From a virus: 20,457 bases of DNA. Below, one piece after another: positions 1 to 8,204 of the stretch; the first letter of the stretch is position 1, and each line of letters begins with the position of its first letter. Under the pieces are notes generated by a model, which was not told the DNA's origin, searched no databases, and was given only the letters and a program-made list of their open reading frames with translations. Position numbers and translations under genes: made by a program. Where the stretch lies: IMG/VR virus record IMGVR_UViG_3300025585_001131, positions 1-20,457 of that record; one strand, written 5' to 3'.

Positions 1-10
1 AACACTAGAA

Positions 11-289
11 ATGATTAACGGTTTGTCAGAAATAGCAGAATATATGGAGGATGATGAGTTAACCTCAGCCCTTACATTTATTGCTAAGATAATTATTAAG
101 CCAGACATCCCAATGAATGTGGCAACATTAGAGATAGTAAGACTACAGGCAATTGCAGCCAAAATGGCATTTAGAGCAACATGGATGGCCAATGTGGATA
201 AGTCAGACAGAGGCAAAAAGAACATTTATTATACGGCAGCAGAGTCTATAAATAATCTTGTTTCTGCACTCAAATACATAACTCGCTGA
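11..289 (+). CDS. Small helical protein of unknown function
   Basis: A 92-residue protein that I do not recognise. It is predicted largely alpha-helical, with a central hydrophobic stretch (residues about 20-32) that contains charged residues and does not look like a membrane span. It lies just upstream of the Cas4-like nuclease, so a role in DNA replication or recombination is possible, but only by position. The ATG at 11 lacks a clear ribosome binding site, and no stop codon precedes it in the 10 bases available, so the true start could lie outside the window. The gene ends 33 bases before the next start, and that gap holds a likely promoter. Confidence 0.6.
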   Translation: MINGLSEIAEYMEDDELTSALTFIAKIIIKPDIPMNVATLEIVRLQAIAAKMAFRATWMANVDKSDRGKKNIYYTAAESINNLVSALKYITR

Positions 290-293
290 TATC

Positions 294-302
294 TGATATA
301 AT
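294..302 (+). promoter_or_regulatory. Extended -10 promoter before the nuclease gene
   Basis: TGATATAAT matches the extended -10 pattern TGnTATAAT. Transcription would begin near 309, just upstream of the Shine-Dalgarno AAAGGA (312-317) and the ATG at 323. No good -35 is visible, as is common for extended -10 promoters. The same pattern recurs upstream of several other genes in the window. Confidence 0.55.
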
Positions 303-322
303 TATACAAACAAAGGATAATA

Positions 323-1183
323 ATGAAAAATTTACTAAAAGAAGTAATGATAAAAGATTCAAATAAAAATAATACTACAAGCAATGGTGAAGACGGAAGT
401 TTCATCGAGGGCTTAATTGAAAAAATAGAGTCTGGATACTTAACAAAAACAAAGCCAAAGTTTACTAAAAAGAATAACTTTTCTGCTTCTGGTCTAACAT
501 ATGGCGCTGGAGAGTGTCCAAGATATTGGTACCTTGCGTTTGATGGAGCAGTGCATTATGACAACTCTGACGCATACGGTGTTGCTAATAGAACTAATGG
601 AACTCTCGGACATGAAAGAATACAAGAGGCTATAGAAGCGTCTGGACTTCTTGATCAAGACATGGAAATGGATCCGCTTCCAAGAAAATATAATAAGCAA
701 ACACATCCATCAATGGAATTTAGAGTTAAGACAGAAGATCCTCCGTTTGATGGTTATGGTGATGTTATGCTTAATTATAATGGAGAAAGACTAGTTGGTG
801 AAATTAAAACAATAACTAATGAAGGATTTGAATATAAAAAGAATAGTAGAAAGCCTAAGATGGGTCATCTTATGCAATTATTAATCTATATGAAGGTTTG
901 GAAAATTGGTAAGGGTGTAATGATTTATGAAAATAAAAATAATCATGAATTGTTAACTTTGCCTGTAGTAGTAAACGATCATTACCGTCGGTGGGTAGAC
1001 CAGGCTTTTGATTGGATGCGAACAGTACACAAGTCTTGGAAAGATAGAGAGTTGCCACAAAAACCTTATCGTTCCAATTCTAAGATCTGTAAAGTTTGTC
1101 CAATTCAAAAAGCATGTGCTGAAGCAGAGACAGGGGTAATTAAACTTAAACCTCTGGAGTTGCTGAAAGATGAAGACATGTAA
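323..1183 (+). CDS. Cas4/RecB-like PD-(D/E)XK exonuclease with Fe-S cysteines
   Basis: A 286-residue nuclease of the Cas4/RecB-type PD-(D/E)XK family, common in actinophages. The likely role is exonucleolytic end processing in phage recombination or replication. Visible motifs: a Cys at 65 in GECPRYWYL; a GHERIQ motif with His97; the active-site Asp147 in GYGDV followed by E160-I-K162; and a downstream Gln185...Tyr189 helix (MQLLIYM) as in QxxxY nucleases. A C-terminal cysteine triad C256/C259/C265 together with C65 is the arrangement that holds a [4Fe-4S] cluster in Cas4/AddB proteins. The start is supported by AAAGGA five bases upstream. The last 14 bases overlap the following zinc-finger gene, implying translational coupling. 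Family assignment is firm; the exact substrate is inferred. Confidence 0.85.
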   Translation: MKNLLKEVMIKDSNKNNTTSNGEDGSFIEGLIEKIESGYLTKTKPKFTKKNNFSASGLTYGAGECPRYWYLAFDGAVHYDNSDAYGVANRTNGTLGHERIQEAIEASGLLDQDMEMDPLPRKYNKQTHPSMEFRVKTEDPPFDGYGDVMLNYNGERLVGEIKTITNEGFEYKKNSRKPKMGHLMQLLIYMKVWKIGKGVMIYENKNNHELLTLPVVVNDHYRRWVDQAFDWMRTVHKSWKDRELPQKPYRSNSKICKVCPIQKACAEAETGVIKLKPLELLKDEDM

Positions 1184-1466
1184 ATGGTGTGAGTCTAACT
1201 TTATTTCTAATGTTTCCTATCAGATTTACTGTTCTGATAGTTGTAGAGAACTTGCAACAAAAGAAAAAATTTCACAAAGATATGTCCATTTAAGAAGACA
1301 AAAAAGAAAAGGAAAAGATCGTCGCTGCAAAAAATGCAATGAAAAACTATCTATTTATAATGATGATGTTTTATGCAATAACTGTAACATAAATCCAAAC
1401 GATGTTAAAAAAACTTTAGGACAAATAAAAGGAATGTCTAATGACAAAAGCAAAAGAAACAGATAG
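1170..1466 (+). CDS. Double zinc-finger protein
   Basis: A 98-residue, Lys/Arg-rich protein with two Cys4 zinc-binding sites: C4/C7 with C21/C25, then C53/C56 with C69/C72. The basic region between them (residues 40-52) suggests nucleic acid binding. It sits between the Cas4-like nuclease and the resolvase, overlapping both (14 and 26 bases), so the three are almost certainly cotranslated and may act together in DNA recombination. The fingers are clear in the sequence, while the function is inferred from neighbours only. Confidence 0.75.
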   Translation: MKTCKWCESNFISNVSYQIYCSDSCRELATKEKISQRYVHLRRQKRKGKDRRCKKCNEKLSIYNDDVLCNNCNINPNDVKKTLGQIKGMSNDKSKRNR

Positions 1467-2040
1467 ATATTTTAGGCCAGAACTATCTGTTCAGCCTGGA
1501 GTTATTTGTGCTATTGATGCAAGCACTAACAGTTTGGCTTTTACTATCTACTCGTATAAAAATTTATCAGATCATGGCAAAATTACTTTTGAGGGAAAAG
1601 ATATATATCAAAAAGTTATAGATGCAAATAAAAAAACTAAAGCATTATTCCAGCACTATAATCTTGTTGAGGCTATCGTAATTGAACATACTGTTTTTAT
1701 GAATTCCCCGAAAACTGCTGCAGATCTTGCTCTTGTTCAGGGTGCAATAATTGGTGGTGCTGGTCTGGCTGGTGTCAACATTATAGGAAAGGTATCGCCA
1801 ATTACTTGGCAATCTTATTTAGGAAATAAAAAATTAACTAAGGAAGAACAGATACACATAAGATCATTAAATCCGAACAAGTCAACTTCTTGGTATAAAA
1901 CATATGAAAGAGATTTTAGAAAGCAAAGAACGATTAAATTATTAGATGTTATTTATGATAAAAAAATAACAGATAACGATGTTGCTGACTCTGCTGGGAT
2001 AGGACATTGGGCAATAAATAATTGGGATAAGGCGATTTGA
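1441..2040 (+). CDS. RuvC/RNase H-fold Holliday junction resolvase-like nuclease
   Basis: A 199-residue protein with the layout of RuvC-type resolvases. The first strand carries Asp26 (AIDASTN), a second acidic residue is Glu82 in VIEHTVF, and a C-terminal acidic pair D180/D183 lies in NDVADSAGIG. Such enzymes cut branched DNA and, in phages, resolve recombination or replication junctions before packaging. Its position between a Cas4-like exonuclease and the terminase fits that role. The ATG lies inside the previous gene, giving a 26-base overlap. An Arg/Lys-rich insert (about 140-165) may contact DNA. The length is close to RuvC (about 170-190 residues). Alternative: another RNase H-fold phage nuclease of unknown substrate. 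Confidence 0.8.
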   Translation: MTKAKETDRYFRPELSVQPGVICAIDASTNSLAFTIYSYKNLSDHGKITFEGKDIYQKVIDANKKTKALFQHYNLVEAIVIEHTVFMNSPKTAADLALVQGAIIGGAGLAGVNIIGKVSPITWQSYLGNKKLTKEEQIHIRSLNPNKSTSWYKTYERDFRKQRTIKLLDVIYDKKITDNDVADSAGIGHWAINNWDKAI

Positions 2041-2051
2041 CAGGAACTGCT

Positions 2052-2207
2052 ATGGCTGCTAAACTATATACAAATGAATTATGGCTTAAGAAAAGATATC
2101 ATATTGATAAAAAAACTCCAGAGGCCATAGCACAAGAATGTGGGGTTAGTGTGGAAACTGTTTATGTATACCTTGCCAAGTTTGGATTAAGGAAGTCAAA
2201 GCGATGA
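2052..2207 (+). CDS. 51-aa helix-turn-helix protein
   Basis: A short gene beginning ATG-GCT-GCT and ending in a TGA that overlaps the next ATG (ATGA at 2204-2207). The product has a helix-turn-helix core (about residues 22-43, PEAIAQECGVSVETVYVYL) like those in sigma-70 region 4 or Trp-repressor-type DNA-binding modules, followed by a basic tail ending RKSKR. The Shine-Dalgarno AGGA lies six bases before this ATG. A TTG at 2037, overlapping the preceding stop, is an alternative in-frame start that would add five residues. Likely a small DNA-binding regulator or packaging accessory; the exact role is unknown. Confidence 0.75.
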   Translation: MAAKLYTNELWLKKRYHIDKKTPEAIAQECGVSVETVYVYLAKFGLRKSKR

Positions 2208-2539
2208 GACCAGAACCAGTATACTCAGATGTTAAAAATTTTAGTTGTCAAGATTTGTATTTGCATTCTACTGGTGCCCCGTCTGGGATACAAATTTTAG
2301 ATACATGTCATAACATTGCAAAAATGTTGATAGATAAAAATATTGCTTATGGAGATTCTGCACTTAGCCCTGTAAGAATTTTTAGCAAATCAGATCCTAG
2401 AGAACAGTTACATGTTCGTATTGATGATAAGTTAAGCAGACTTATGAAAGGCTCTGAGTATCCAGGAGACAACGATATAGACGATTTAATTGGCTACCTT
2501 GTACTTTTAAAAATAGCAAAGGAAAGAAATGTCGACTGA
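2204..2539 (+). CDS. DUF1599/Nmad1-like protein (nucleotide-modification associated)
   Basis: A 111-residue all-helical protein. Its motif set AYGDSA (48-53), RIDDKLSRL (72-80) and DIDDLIGYLVLLKIA (91-105) resembles the DUF1599 family (nucleotide modification associated domain 1), which is MazG-like in organisation and often phage-encoded. In this family the conserved acidic and basic residues are thought to handle nucleotides or metal. It starts inside the stop of the helix-turn-helix gene (ATGA) and overlaps the small terminase start by 11 bases, so it is part of the packaging operon. The family call rests on motif memory without an alignment, so confidence is moderate. Confidence 0.6.
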   Translation: MRPEPVYSDVKNFSCQDLYLHSTGAPSGIQILDTCHNIAKMLIDKNIAYGDSALSPVRIFSKSDPREQLHVRIDDKLSRLMKGSEYPGDNDIDDLIGYLVLLKIAKERNVD

Positions 2540-3062
2540 AGAAGATTTAGTTAAGCATCTAGATGAGATCAATATAGTTGTTGGAGAATATTTAAAAGGT
2601 AACGACGCAACTAAAATTTCTAAAGATCTTGCCATTCCAAGAACTCGTGTAGTTCAACATATTAATGAGTGGAAGGTAATGGCTTCTGCTAACGATGCAA
2701 TTCGTGCTCGTGCTAAAGAAGCACTTGCTGTTGCAGATACACATTACAACAAGTTGATTAGTAAGTCTTATGAAGTTATTGATGAAGCATCTATGACCAA
2801 TAATCTTAGCGCAAAAACTGCTGCAATTAAACTAGTTATGGACATTGAGTCTAAGAGAATTGATATGTTACAAAAAGCAGGACTACTTGAGAATAAAGAA
2901 TTAGCAGAAGAGATGCTACAAATTGAAAAGAAGCAAGAAGTTCTTATGGCAATTCTTCGAGATATAGCGTCTGAGCATCCAGAAATTCGTGATGAGATTA
3001 TGCGTAGACTTTCTGATATTGCTAAAAAGGATGAAGTGATTACAATTGTCCATGAAGTTTGA
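2529..3062 (+). CDS. Probable terminase small subunit
   Basis: A 177-residue protein directly upstream of, and overlapping, the large terminase. Residues about 18-50 form a helix-turn-helix (YLKGNDATKISKDLAIPRT then VVQHINEWK) as expected for the DNA-recognition domain of small terminases. The remainder is a long helical region (about 55-150) that could form the oligomerisation core. Small terminases bind the packaging-start site and regulate the motor. The start is supported by AAGGAAAG a few bases upstream. Sequence alone does not exclude a different DNA-binding protein, but position, size and domain order all agree. Confidence 0.75.
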   Translation: MSTEEDLVKHLDEINIVVGEYLKGNDATKISKDLAIPRTRVVQHINEWKVMASANDAIRARAKEALAVADTHYNKLISKSYEVIDEASMTNNLSAKTAAIKLVMDIESKRIDMLQKAGLLENKELAEEMLQIEKKQEVLMAILRDIASEHPEIRDEIMRRLSDIAKKDEVITIVHEV

Positions 3063-4830
3063 TGATTTTCTTGAGGCTCTTGCCGATAACCACTTTGAAG
3101 AAACTCCAGTAGACGCTAAAACATTTGTTGAGTCACCAGATTATTTGGGGCAGCCTGGTTTATCAGATATTCAATATGACATTGTTGAAGCAATGAGTCA
3201 GATTTATAGAAAAGAAGATCTTAAAATAATAATGGGTGAAGAAGAGGGGGCAAAGTATTTTGAAAAATATACAAAGAACGAAATCATCTTACAACTGGGG
3301 AAGGGTAGCGGTAAAGATTTTACTTCTACTGTTGCTTGTGCTTATATTGTTTACAAACTACTTTGTCTTAAGGACCCTGCAAAATACTTCGGAAAGCCAT
3401 CTGGAGACGCTATAGACTTAATCAATGTTGCCATTAACGCACAGCAAGCAAAGAATGTTTTCTTTAAAGGCTTTAAATCAAAGATTGAAAGATCACCATG
3501 GTTTGCTGGTAAGTATGAGGCAAAGGTAGACTCTATCAGTTTTGATAAGTCTGTAACCGTTTACTCTGGTCACTCAGAAAGAGAATCACATGAGGGACTT
3601 AATCTTTTGCTTGCAGTTCTTGATGAGATTTCAGGTTTTGCATCTGAAGTAGCAACAGGTAATGAGCAAGGCAAAACAGCAGATAATATTTATAAGGCTT
3701 TCCGTGGATCTGTTGATTCTCGTTTCCCAGATCTTGGCAAAGTAGTTCTTCTTTCATTCCCAAGATACAACGGAGATTTTATTTCTGAGCGGTATGAAGC
3801 AGTAATTGCTGAAAAAGAAACAGTGTCAAAAACACATAGATTTATTGTTAATCCATTACTTCCTGAAGATGATAAAGATAATTGGTTTGACATTGCTTGG
3901 GATGAAGATCATATTAAATCATACAAGTACCCTGGAGTATTTGCTATCAAAAGACCAACATGGGAAGTAAATCCAACAAGAAAAATTGATGATTTTAAGA
4001 TTGCTTTTATGACAGACCTTGGAGATGCAATGATGCGTTTTGCTTGCGTTCCTACATATGCTTCTGATGCATTTTTTAAGCAGGCGGATAAAGTAAGAGC
4101 CTGTATGAGTATTAGAAATCCTCTTGATACCTTCAGAAGGTTTGAAGAAAACTTTAAGCCAGATCCAGAAAAGGTTTATTTTGTTCATGCTGACCTTGCA
4201 CAAAAGCATGACAAGTGTGCAGTAGCAATTGCACATGTTGAGAAATGGGTTAATGTGCAGGTAATTAAAGACTACGAGCAGATATCCCCAGTAGTAGTTG
4301 TAGACGCTGTAGCATGGTGGGAGCCGAAGGTAGAAGGTCCAGTAAATTTATCTGAGGTAAAGCAGTGGATACAAAACCTACGCAGACTCGGATTTAATAT
4401 TGGTTTAGTTACATTTGACCGTTGGCAGTCATTTGATATTCAAAATGAATTACAGGCGGTAGGTATGAAAACAGAAACTGTATCTGTGGCAAAGAAACAC
4501 TACGAGGATATGGCTATGCTTGTATATGAAGAAAGACTTGCTATGCCTGCTATCGAACTTTTGTTTGAGGAATTAACAGAACTTAAGATTATGAAAAATG
4601 ATAAAGTTGACCACCCACGCAAAAAATCTAAGGACTTAGCGGATGCTGTGTGCGGATCTATTTTTGGTGCTATCTCATATACTCCAAGGGATCAAAACCT
4701 TGAGGTTGAAGTCCATACATTTAGGGACAAGCCTAAGCGAATTGACAGTCTCCCAGAGAATGTGATACACTATAAACCTAGTCAAATAGAAGAAATAAAT
4801 GACTATTTGGATAGGCTAAAAACAATATAA
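3052..4830 (+). CDS. terL: Terminase large subunit
   Basis: A 592-residue packaging motor: an N-terminal ATPase powering DNA translocation and a C-terminal RNase H-fold nuclease that cuts the concatemer. Walker A-like GKGSGKD is at residues 83-89. Walker B is LLLAVLDE with D191/E192. A coupling-type SFPR follows at about 235-238. Nuclease acidic residues lie in HADLAQ (Asp381), TFDRWQS (Asp456) and KDLADAV (Asp528/Asp531). I chose the ATG at 3052, where MKFDD begins inside the end of the small terminase gene (11-base overlap). A TTG at 3046 would add two residues, and neither has a strong Shine-Dalgarno. Length is usual for the family. A 25-base gap with a good ribosome binding site separates it from the next gene. 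Confidence 0.95.
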   Translation: MKFDDFLEALADNHFEETPVDAKTFVESPDYLGQPGLSDIQYDIVEAMSQIYRKEDLKIIMGEEEGAKYFEKYTKNEIILQLGKGSGKDFTSTVACAYIVYKLLCLKDPAKYFGKPSGDAIDLINVAINAQQAKNVFFKGFKSKIERSPWFAGKYEAKVDSISFDKSVTVYSGHSERESHEGLNLLLAVLDEISGFASEVATGNEQGKTADNIYKAFRGSVDSRFPDLGKVVLLSFPRYNGDFISERYEAVIAEKETVSKTHRFIVNPLLPEDDKDNWFDIAWDEDHIKSYKYPGVFAIKRPTWEVNPTRKIDDFKIAFMTDLGDAMMRFACVPTYASDAFFKQADKVRACMSIRNPLDTFRRFEENFKPDPEKVYFVHADLAQKHDKCAVAIAHVEKWVNVQVIKDYEQISPVVVVDAVAWWEPKVEGPVNLSEVKQWIQNLRRLGFNIGLVTFDRWQSFDIQNELQAVGMKTETVSVAKKHYEDMAMLVYEERLAMPAIELLFEELTELKIMKNDKVDHPRKKSKDLADAVCGSIFGAISYTPRDQNLEVEVHTFRDKPKRIDSLPENVIHYKPSQIEEINDYLDRLKTI

Positions 4831-4855
4831 ATAAAATGAATATACAAGGAGAAAA

Positions 4856-6004
4856 ATGAATTCATTAAAGAAAATCGCTCTAGCCGTGGTTGCAGCCATG
4901 ACTACCGCAACAATCGTGGCTTCGCCTGCAAGCGCAGCCGTAATGACAGTCGCTGTATCACTTGACGGAACTGCTAATACAACAGCATCCGCAATTGCTA
5001 CACCTGCTACATTGCCAGTACCAGCAGACAACACAGTTGACGCTGCTGACGCACTCAAGTTTGTTGCAACAGTTGACACAGGAACATCAGTAACCGTATC
5101 AACAACAAATGCAACAATTGTTTCTGCATTGCACACATCTGCTGCACCAGTATCTGCATCATCAGGATCTTCATCTTTGACAATTGCAACTGGAACAGGA
5201 ACAACTGCAACATTTTGGGTTTATACAAAGACAACTGCAATTGGTACTGTAACAATTACCAATCAGGGAACAACCCTAACATATTATGTACAAGGAACTG
5301 CAGGAAAGATTAACACACTTGCACTTTCATCTGCTGATGCTGGAACAACCTCAAGTGTTGTAACTGCAACAGTAACAGCAACAGACGTATTTGGTAACAA
5401 GGTATCAGGCAAGGGTCTAACAGCACTTGTTGTTGGTGGAACTCTTGATACAACTACTGCTACAACTGGTGCTACTTTGACTAACTTTGGTCAAGCAGAC
5501 TTTAAGGTAACACTTCCAACAACAGGTTCTTCAACCCTTGTTGTTTCTGTTACAAACTCATCTGATGTTGCATCTGTTGTAACAGGTTTCAACACAGTAA
5601 CTTCAAGCGTAGTCAAGACAATCACAGTTCGTGATCTTCTTGGAGAACTTGCTGCTGAAAAGGCTGCTAAGGATGCTGCTATTGCTGCTAAGGCTGCAGT
5701 AGATGCTGCTCTTGCTAAGGCTGTAGCAGATGCTGCTACTGCTGCTGCTAAGGCTACTGCTGATGCTGTTGCTGCTAAGGCTGCTGCTGATGCTGACAAG
5801 GCTGCTGCTGTAAAGGCAGAAGTTGACAAGGCTGCTGCTGCTGCTAAGGTTGCATCAGATGCACTTGCTGCTAAGGATGCACAGATTGCTAAGTTGACAG
5901 CAGATAATGCTGCAGCAATTAAGTCACTTAAGGATGCTTTCAATAAGTTGGCTCGTCAATGGAATGCAAAGAATCCAAAGGCTAAGGTTACACTTGTTAA
6001 GTAA
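4856..6004 (+). CDS. Exported Ala/Thr-rich surface-layer-like protein
   Basis: A 382-residue secreted protein. It has an N-terminal signal peptide with basic start (MNSLKK), a hydrophobic core and an SPASA cleavage site near residue 28. A Thr/Ala/Ser/Val-rich beta-type region (30-250) follows, with a segment near AVTATDVFGNKVSG-type residues that looks like a bacterial Ig-like repeat. The C-terminal part (about 262-365) is an almost pure Ala/Lys/Asp coiled coil, and the protein ends in a basic KLARQWNAKNPKAKVTLVK tail. The pattern resembles abundant cell-surface proteins of low-GC actinobacteria, so capture from a host is plausible. AAGGAGA precedes the ATG. An excellent intrinsic terminator follows, suggesting its own high-level transcript. 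A role in surface remodelling, superinfection exclusion or as a secreted decoy is speculation. Confidence 0.8.
   Translation: MNSLKKIALAVVAAMTTATIVASPASAAVMTVAVSLDGTANTTASAIATPATLPVPADNTVDAADALKFVATVDTGTSVTVSTTNATIVSALHTSAAPVSASSGSSSLTIATGTGTTATFWVYTKTTAIGTVTITNQGTTLTYYVQGTAGKINTLALSSADAGTTSSVVTATVTATDVFGNKVSGKGLTALVVGGTLDTTTATTGATLTNFGQADFKVTLPTTGSSTLVVSVTNSSDVASVVTGFNTVTSSVVKTITVRDLLGELAAEKAAKDAAIAAKAAVDAALAKAVADAATAAAKATADAVAAKAAADADKAAAVKAEVDKAAAAAKVASDALAAKDAQIAKLTADNAAAIKSLKDAFNKLARQWNAKNPKAKVTLVK
5650..5880 (+). repeat. GCTGCTAAGG-type low-complexity coding repeat
   Basis: Imperfect tandem repetition of GCT-GCT-AAG/GAT units within the exported protein gene, encoding the Ala/Lys/Asp coiled coil. 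The near-uniform use of GCT for Ala makes the tract repetitive at DNA level and prone to slippage or unequal recombination. Confidence 0.75.
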
Positions 6005-6022
6005 TTAATACTTAAAAAGATT

Positions 6023-6054
6023 GGGAGTCAGGAAACTGGCTCCCTTTTCTTTTA
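6023..6054 (+). terminator. Rho-independent terminator with GAAA tetraloop
   Basis: A 9-bp stem GGGAGTCAG / CTGGCTCCC (6023-6031 with 6036-6044, one G-U pair) closed by a GAAA tetraloop (6032-6035), followed directly by a T-rich run TTTTCTTTTAT. It ends the transcript of the exported Ala/Thr-rich protein. Confidence 0.93.
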
Positions 6055-6062
6055 TAATAAAA

Positions 6063-6071
6063 TGATATAAT
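6063..6071 (+). promoter_or_regulatory. Extended -10 promoter for the PA14 protein gene
   Basis: TGATATAAT fits TGnTATAAT. It lies just after the terminator and gives a transcript start near 6079, about a dozen bases before the GGAGG ribosome binding site. No -35 is apparent because the terminator occupies that position. Confidence 0.6.
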
Positions 6072-6090
6072 CATCTTATTACTTATTGTT

Positions 6091-6106
6091 GGAGGAAAGG
6101 ACAATA
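6091..6106 (+). promoter_or_regulatory. Ribosome binding site implying an ATA start codon
   Basis: A strong GGAGG (6091-6095) is followed after 8 bases by ATA at 6104, and a perfect signal peptide ([14 protein letters not shown]...) begins at the next codon. No ATG, GTG or TTG lies at a usable distance after the Shine-Dalgarno. The only in-frame alternatives, TTG at 6086 and 6089, lie before or overlap the Shine-Dalgarno itself. ATA therefore sits where the start codon should be. Confidence 0.6.
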
Positions 6107-8203
6107 AAACGATTAATACGTATAGCAATAGCCAGTTTTTTAGCCTTTGGATGGCTTCTAGTAGCCCCTACAGAGGCTAATTCTGATGACCCTATAACAA
6201 TTGCTGCCCAAGAGATACAAGACCTTAAGAACAGCGTAGAAGACCTAAACTATAAAGATGAATTTAATAGTTTAATAAATATTGCAGAACAAAAATATGA
6301 TGATGCAGTGTACGCAAGAGATGCCAGAGATGATGCTTATGATGCATACGATACTGCAGTAGCAGCAGAAGCCACGGCACTTGAAGAAAAAACATTAGCC
6401 CAATCAGCAGTAGATGGACAAACAGTAACTGTAGCCACAGCATTAGAAGACAAAAATGATGCCCAAGATGATCTTGATGTAGCACAATTAAATCTTTCTA
6501 CCGCAAATACAAACCTTCAAACAGCACAGTCAGCAGTTCAAAATGCTGGAGGTCAAGGTTTACAATATACAGTTTATTCTGGAGTAAGACAATATTCATT
6601 TTTATGGTTAAGCAATCAAATGGTTCCAGATCAAATTTTATGTACTGGTATATGGAATTCAAATTCTATGAATCTTCCAGTTTGCGGAAATAGGTATGAA
6701 AATTTTGTTGTTAAATTTACTGGAACCATAACCGTGCCCTCACATTGGACTGAAACAAAATTTGCAGGTTATACGGATGATGGATTTAGAATGTATGTAA
6801 ATGGTCAACTTGCAGTTGATAATTGGGTCGAACAAGGAGCAAGATGGAGTGCATATTCTCCAATATATGATGTTAGTCAAAATAAAACATTAAATGTAGA
6901 AATTTGGTGGTATAACGGAGGAGGTCCAGGATCTTATCATCTTGGATGGGCAATTCCTGGAGGATGGACTGGAGCAGGATGCGACTATACTGGTGGATGG
7001 GGAGTAGGATTTAGTTGTAATTTAAACACATTTTCTTCTGGTACTGCACCTACACAAGCACAAGTTGATGCATATAATGCAGCCGTGACTGCTCAAGCGA
7101 CGGCGCAGACGGATTATAATACCAAACTAGCAACATATAATACTAAAACTACTACATATAATAATGCAAATTCAACATTAAACACATACAACCAAACATT
7201 ACAAACAAAAACTACTACATACAATACTGCTGTAACAAATACATCAGGCGCCCTGACTGCAAAAAGTAATGCTATTTCTGTTTATAATCAAGCAATTATT
7301 GATATGAATAATGCAATACAAAATGCTTGGGATTATTATGATGAGCAATTAGAAAGAGAAATACAAATTGCTATTGCTCAAGCAGCAGCAAATGCTGCAG
7401 CCAATCAACCAACACCTGTAGCAAGTCCAGATCCTGAGCCAACTGTAGAACCTACTCCAGAACCAACCGTAGAGCCAACACCTGAACCTACAGTAGAACC
7501 AACTCCTGAACCTACACCAGAACCAGAACCAACTCCTGAACCTACAATAGATCCAACTCCTGAACCAGAACCTACTTTAGAGCCAACTATAGAGCCTACA
7601 CCAGAGCCTACTATTGATCCAACTCCTGAACCTACCCCTGGACCTGAACCAACACCAGAGCCAACTCTTGAAATAGATAATGAAATAAAAGAATTAATTC
7701 CTGAAAAGGGTACAGGAACAGCAGAAGATTTATCTGGAGTTATTGCCAACCTTACAAGTAAGGATAATAAGTTAGTTACACTTTCACCTGAGCAAGTGGC
7801 AGCAGTTAGTCAAACTCTTAAGTCTTTGACCCAAGAAGCAAAAGCAGAGGTAGCACAAGATTTAGGTATCAAGGCATCAGAAGTTGAAAAGATTGCAGAG
7901 GCAATGAAATCTGACCCTGCTATTGCTACAGCGTTTGTAGAGTTTAAAGATAGAGCAGCAGAGGCAGGGGACGCAGCAATGCCTTATACATTAGCAGATG
8001 CTATTACAGAAGTACAAACAGAAGCATTTTTAGCAGACCCATTGGGAGCACTAACAGATATAGATTTTGAAAAGTTATTAAGTCCTACAGAATGGGGTAA
8101 AGATATGACAGATGATCAAAGAGAAAAAGTTCAGGAAGTAGTTATTCCTGTTATTTTGGTAGGAAATATTGTTAGTTCAGTTATGTCACTAAGGAGGTTA
8201 TAA
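6104..8203 (+). CDS. Exported PA14-domain adhesin-like protein with Pro-Glu-Thr stalk
   Basis: About 699 residues counted from the ATA at 6104. Order: a signal peptide (2-25, cleavage after TEA); an Ala/Asp/Gln-rich coiled coil (about 30-148); a PA14-like beta domain (about 150-310) with [17 protein letters not shown] and [11 protein letters not shown], motifs of a carbohydrate-binding PA14 fold, plus four cysteines; a second Thr/Asn-rich coiled coil (about 318-425); a P-E-P-T stalk (about 440-526); a helical C-terminal domain (about 545-675); and a final hydrophobic stretch ending in SLRRL that could anchor it in the membrane. PA14 domains bind glycans in many adhesins and glycosidases. Being exported and possibly membrane-anchored, it probably acts at the infected cell surface rather than in the virion, although a virion role is not excluded. 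AAGGAGG inside its 3' end serves the next gene. Confidence 0.8.
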   Translation: MKRLIRIAIASFLAFGWLLVAPTEANSDDPITIAAQEIQDLKNSVEDLNYKDEFNSLINIAEQKYDDAVYARDARDDAYDAYDTAVAAEATALEEKTLAQSAVDGQTVTVATALEDKNDAQDDLDVAQLNLSTANTNLQTAQSAVQNAGGQGLQYTVYSGVRQYSFLWLSNQMVPDQILCTGIWNSNSMNLPVCGNRYENFVVKFTGTITVPSHWTETKFAGYTDDGFRMYVNGQLAVDNWVEQGARWSAYSPIYDVSQNKTLNVEIWWYNGGGPGSYHLGWAIPGGWTGAGCDYTGGWGVGFSCNLNTFSSGTAPTQAQVDAYNAAVTAQATAQTDYNTKLATYNTKTTTYNNANSTLNTYNQTLQTKTTTYNTAVTNTSGALTAKSNAISVYNQAIIDMNNAIQNAWDYYDEQLEREIQIAIAQAAANAAANQPTPVASPDPEPTVEPTPEPTVEPTPEPTVEPTPEPTPEPEPTPEPTIDPTPEPEPTLEPTIEPTPEPTIDPTPEPTPGPEPTPEPTLEIDNEIKELIPEKGTGTAEDLSGVIANLTSKDNKLVTLSPEQVAAVSQTLKSLTQEAKAEVAQDLGIKASEVEKIAEAMKSDPAIATAFVEFKDRAAEAGDAAMPYTLADAITEVQTEAFLADPLGALTDIDFEKLLSPTEWGKDMTDDQREKVQEVVIPVILVGNIVSSVMSLRRL
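7430..7668 (+). repeat. Imperfect Pro-Glu-Pro-Thr coding repeat
   Basis: Degenerate tandem repeat of 12-24 base units encoding [12 protein letters not shown]-type sequence, the predicted rigid stalk between the coiled coil and the C-terminal domain of the PA14 protein. Third-position variation shows that selection is at protein level. Copy number could vary between relatives. Confidence 0.8.
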
Positions 8204-8204
8204 T

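Noticed and set aside
4742-4776. TTGACA at 4742 followed by GATACA (4764) or TATAAA (4771) as a promoter for the exported protein gene
   Set aside because: The first -10 matches only three of six consensus positions at 16-base spacing, and the good TATAAA is 23 bases away, too far. Possible, but not supported enough to list.
5491-5943. Minus-strand Ala/Ser-rich frame within the exported protein gene
   Set aside because: It is the mirror image of the GCT repeat, which is open in several frames because of its simple composition.
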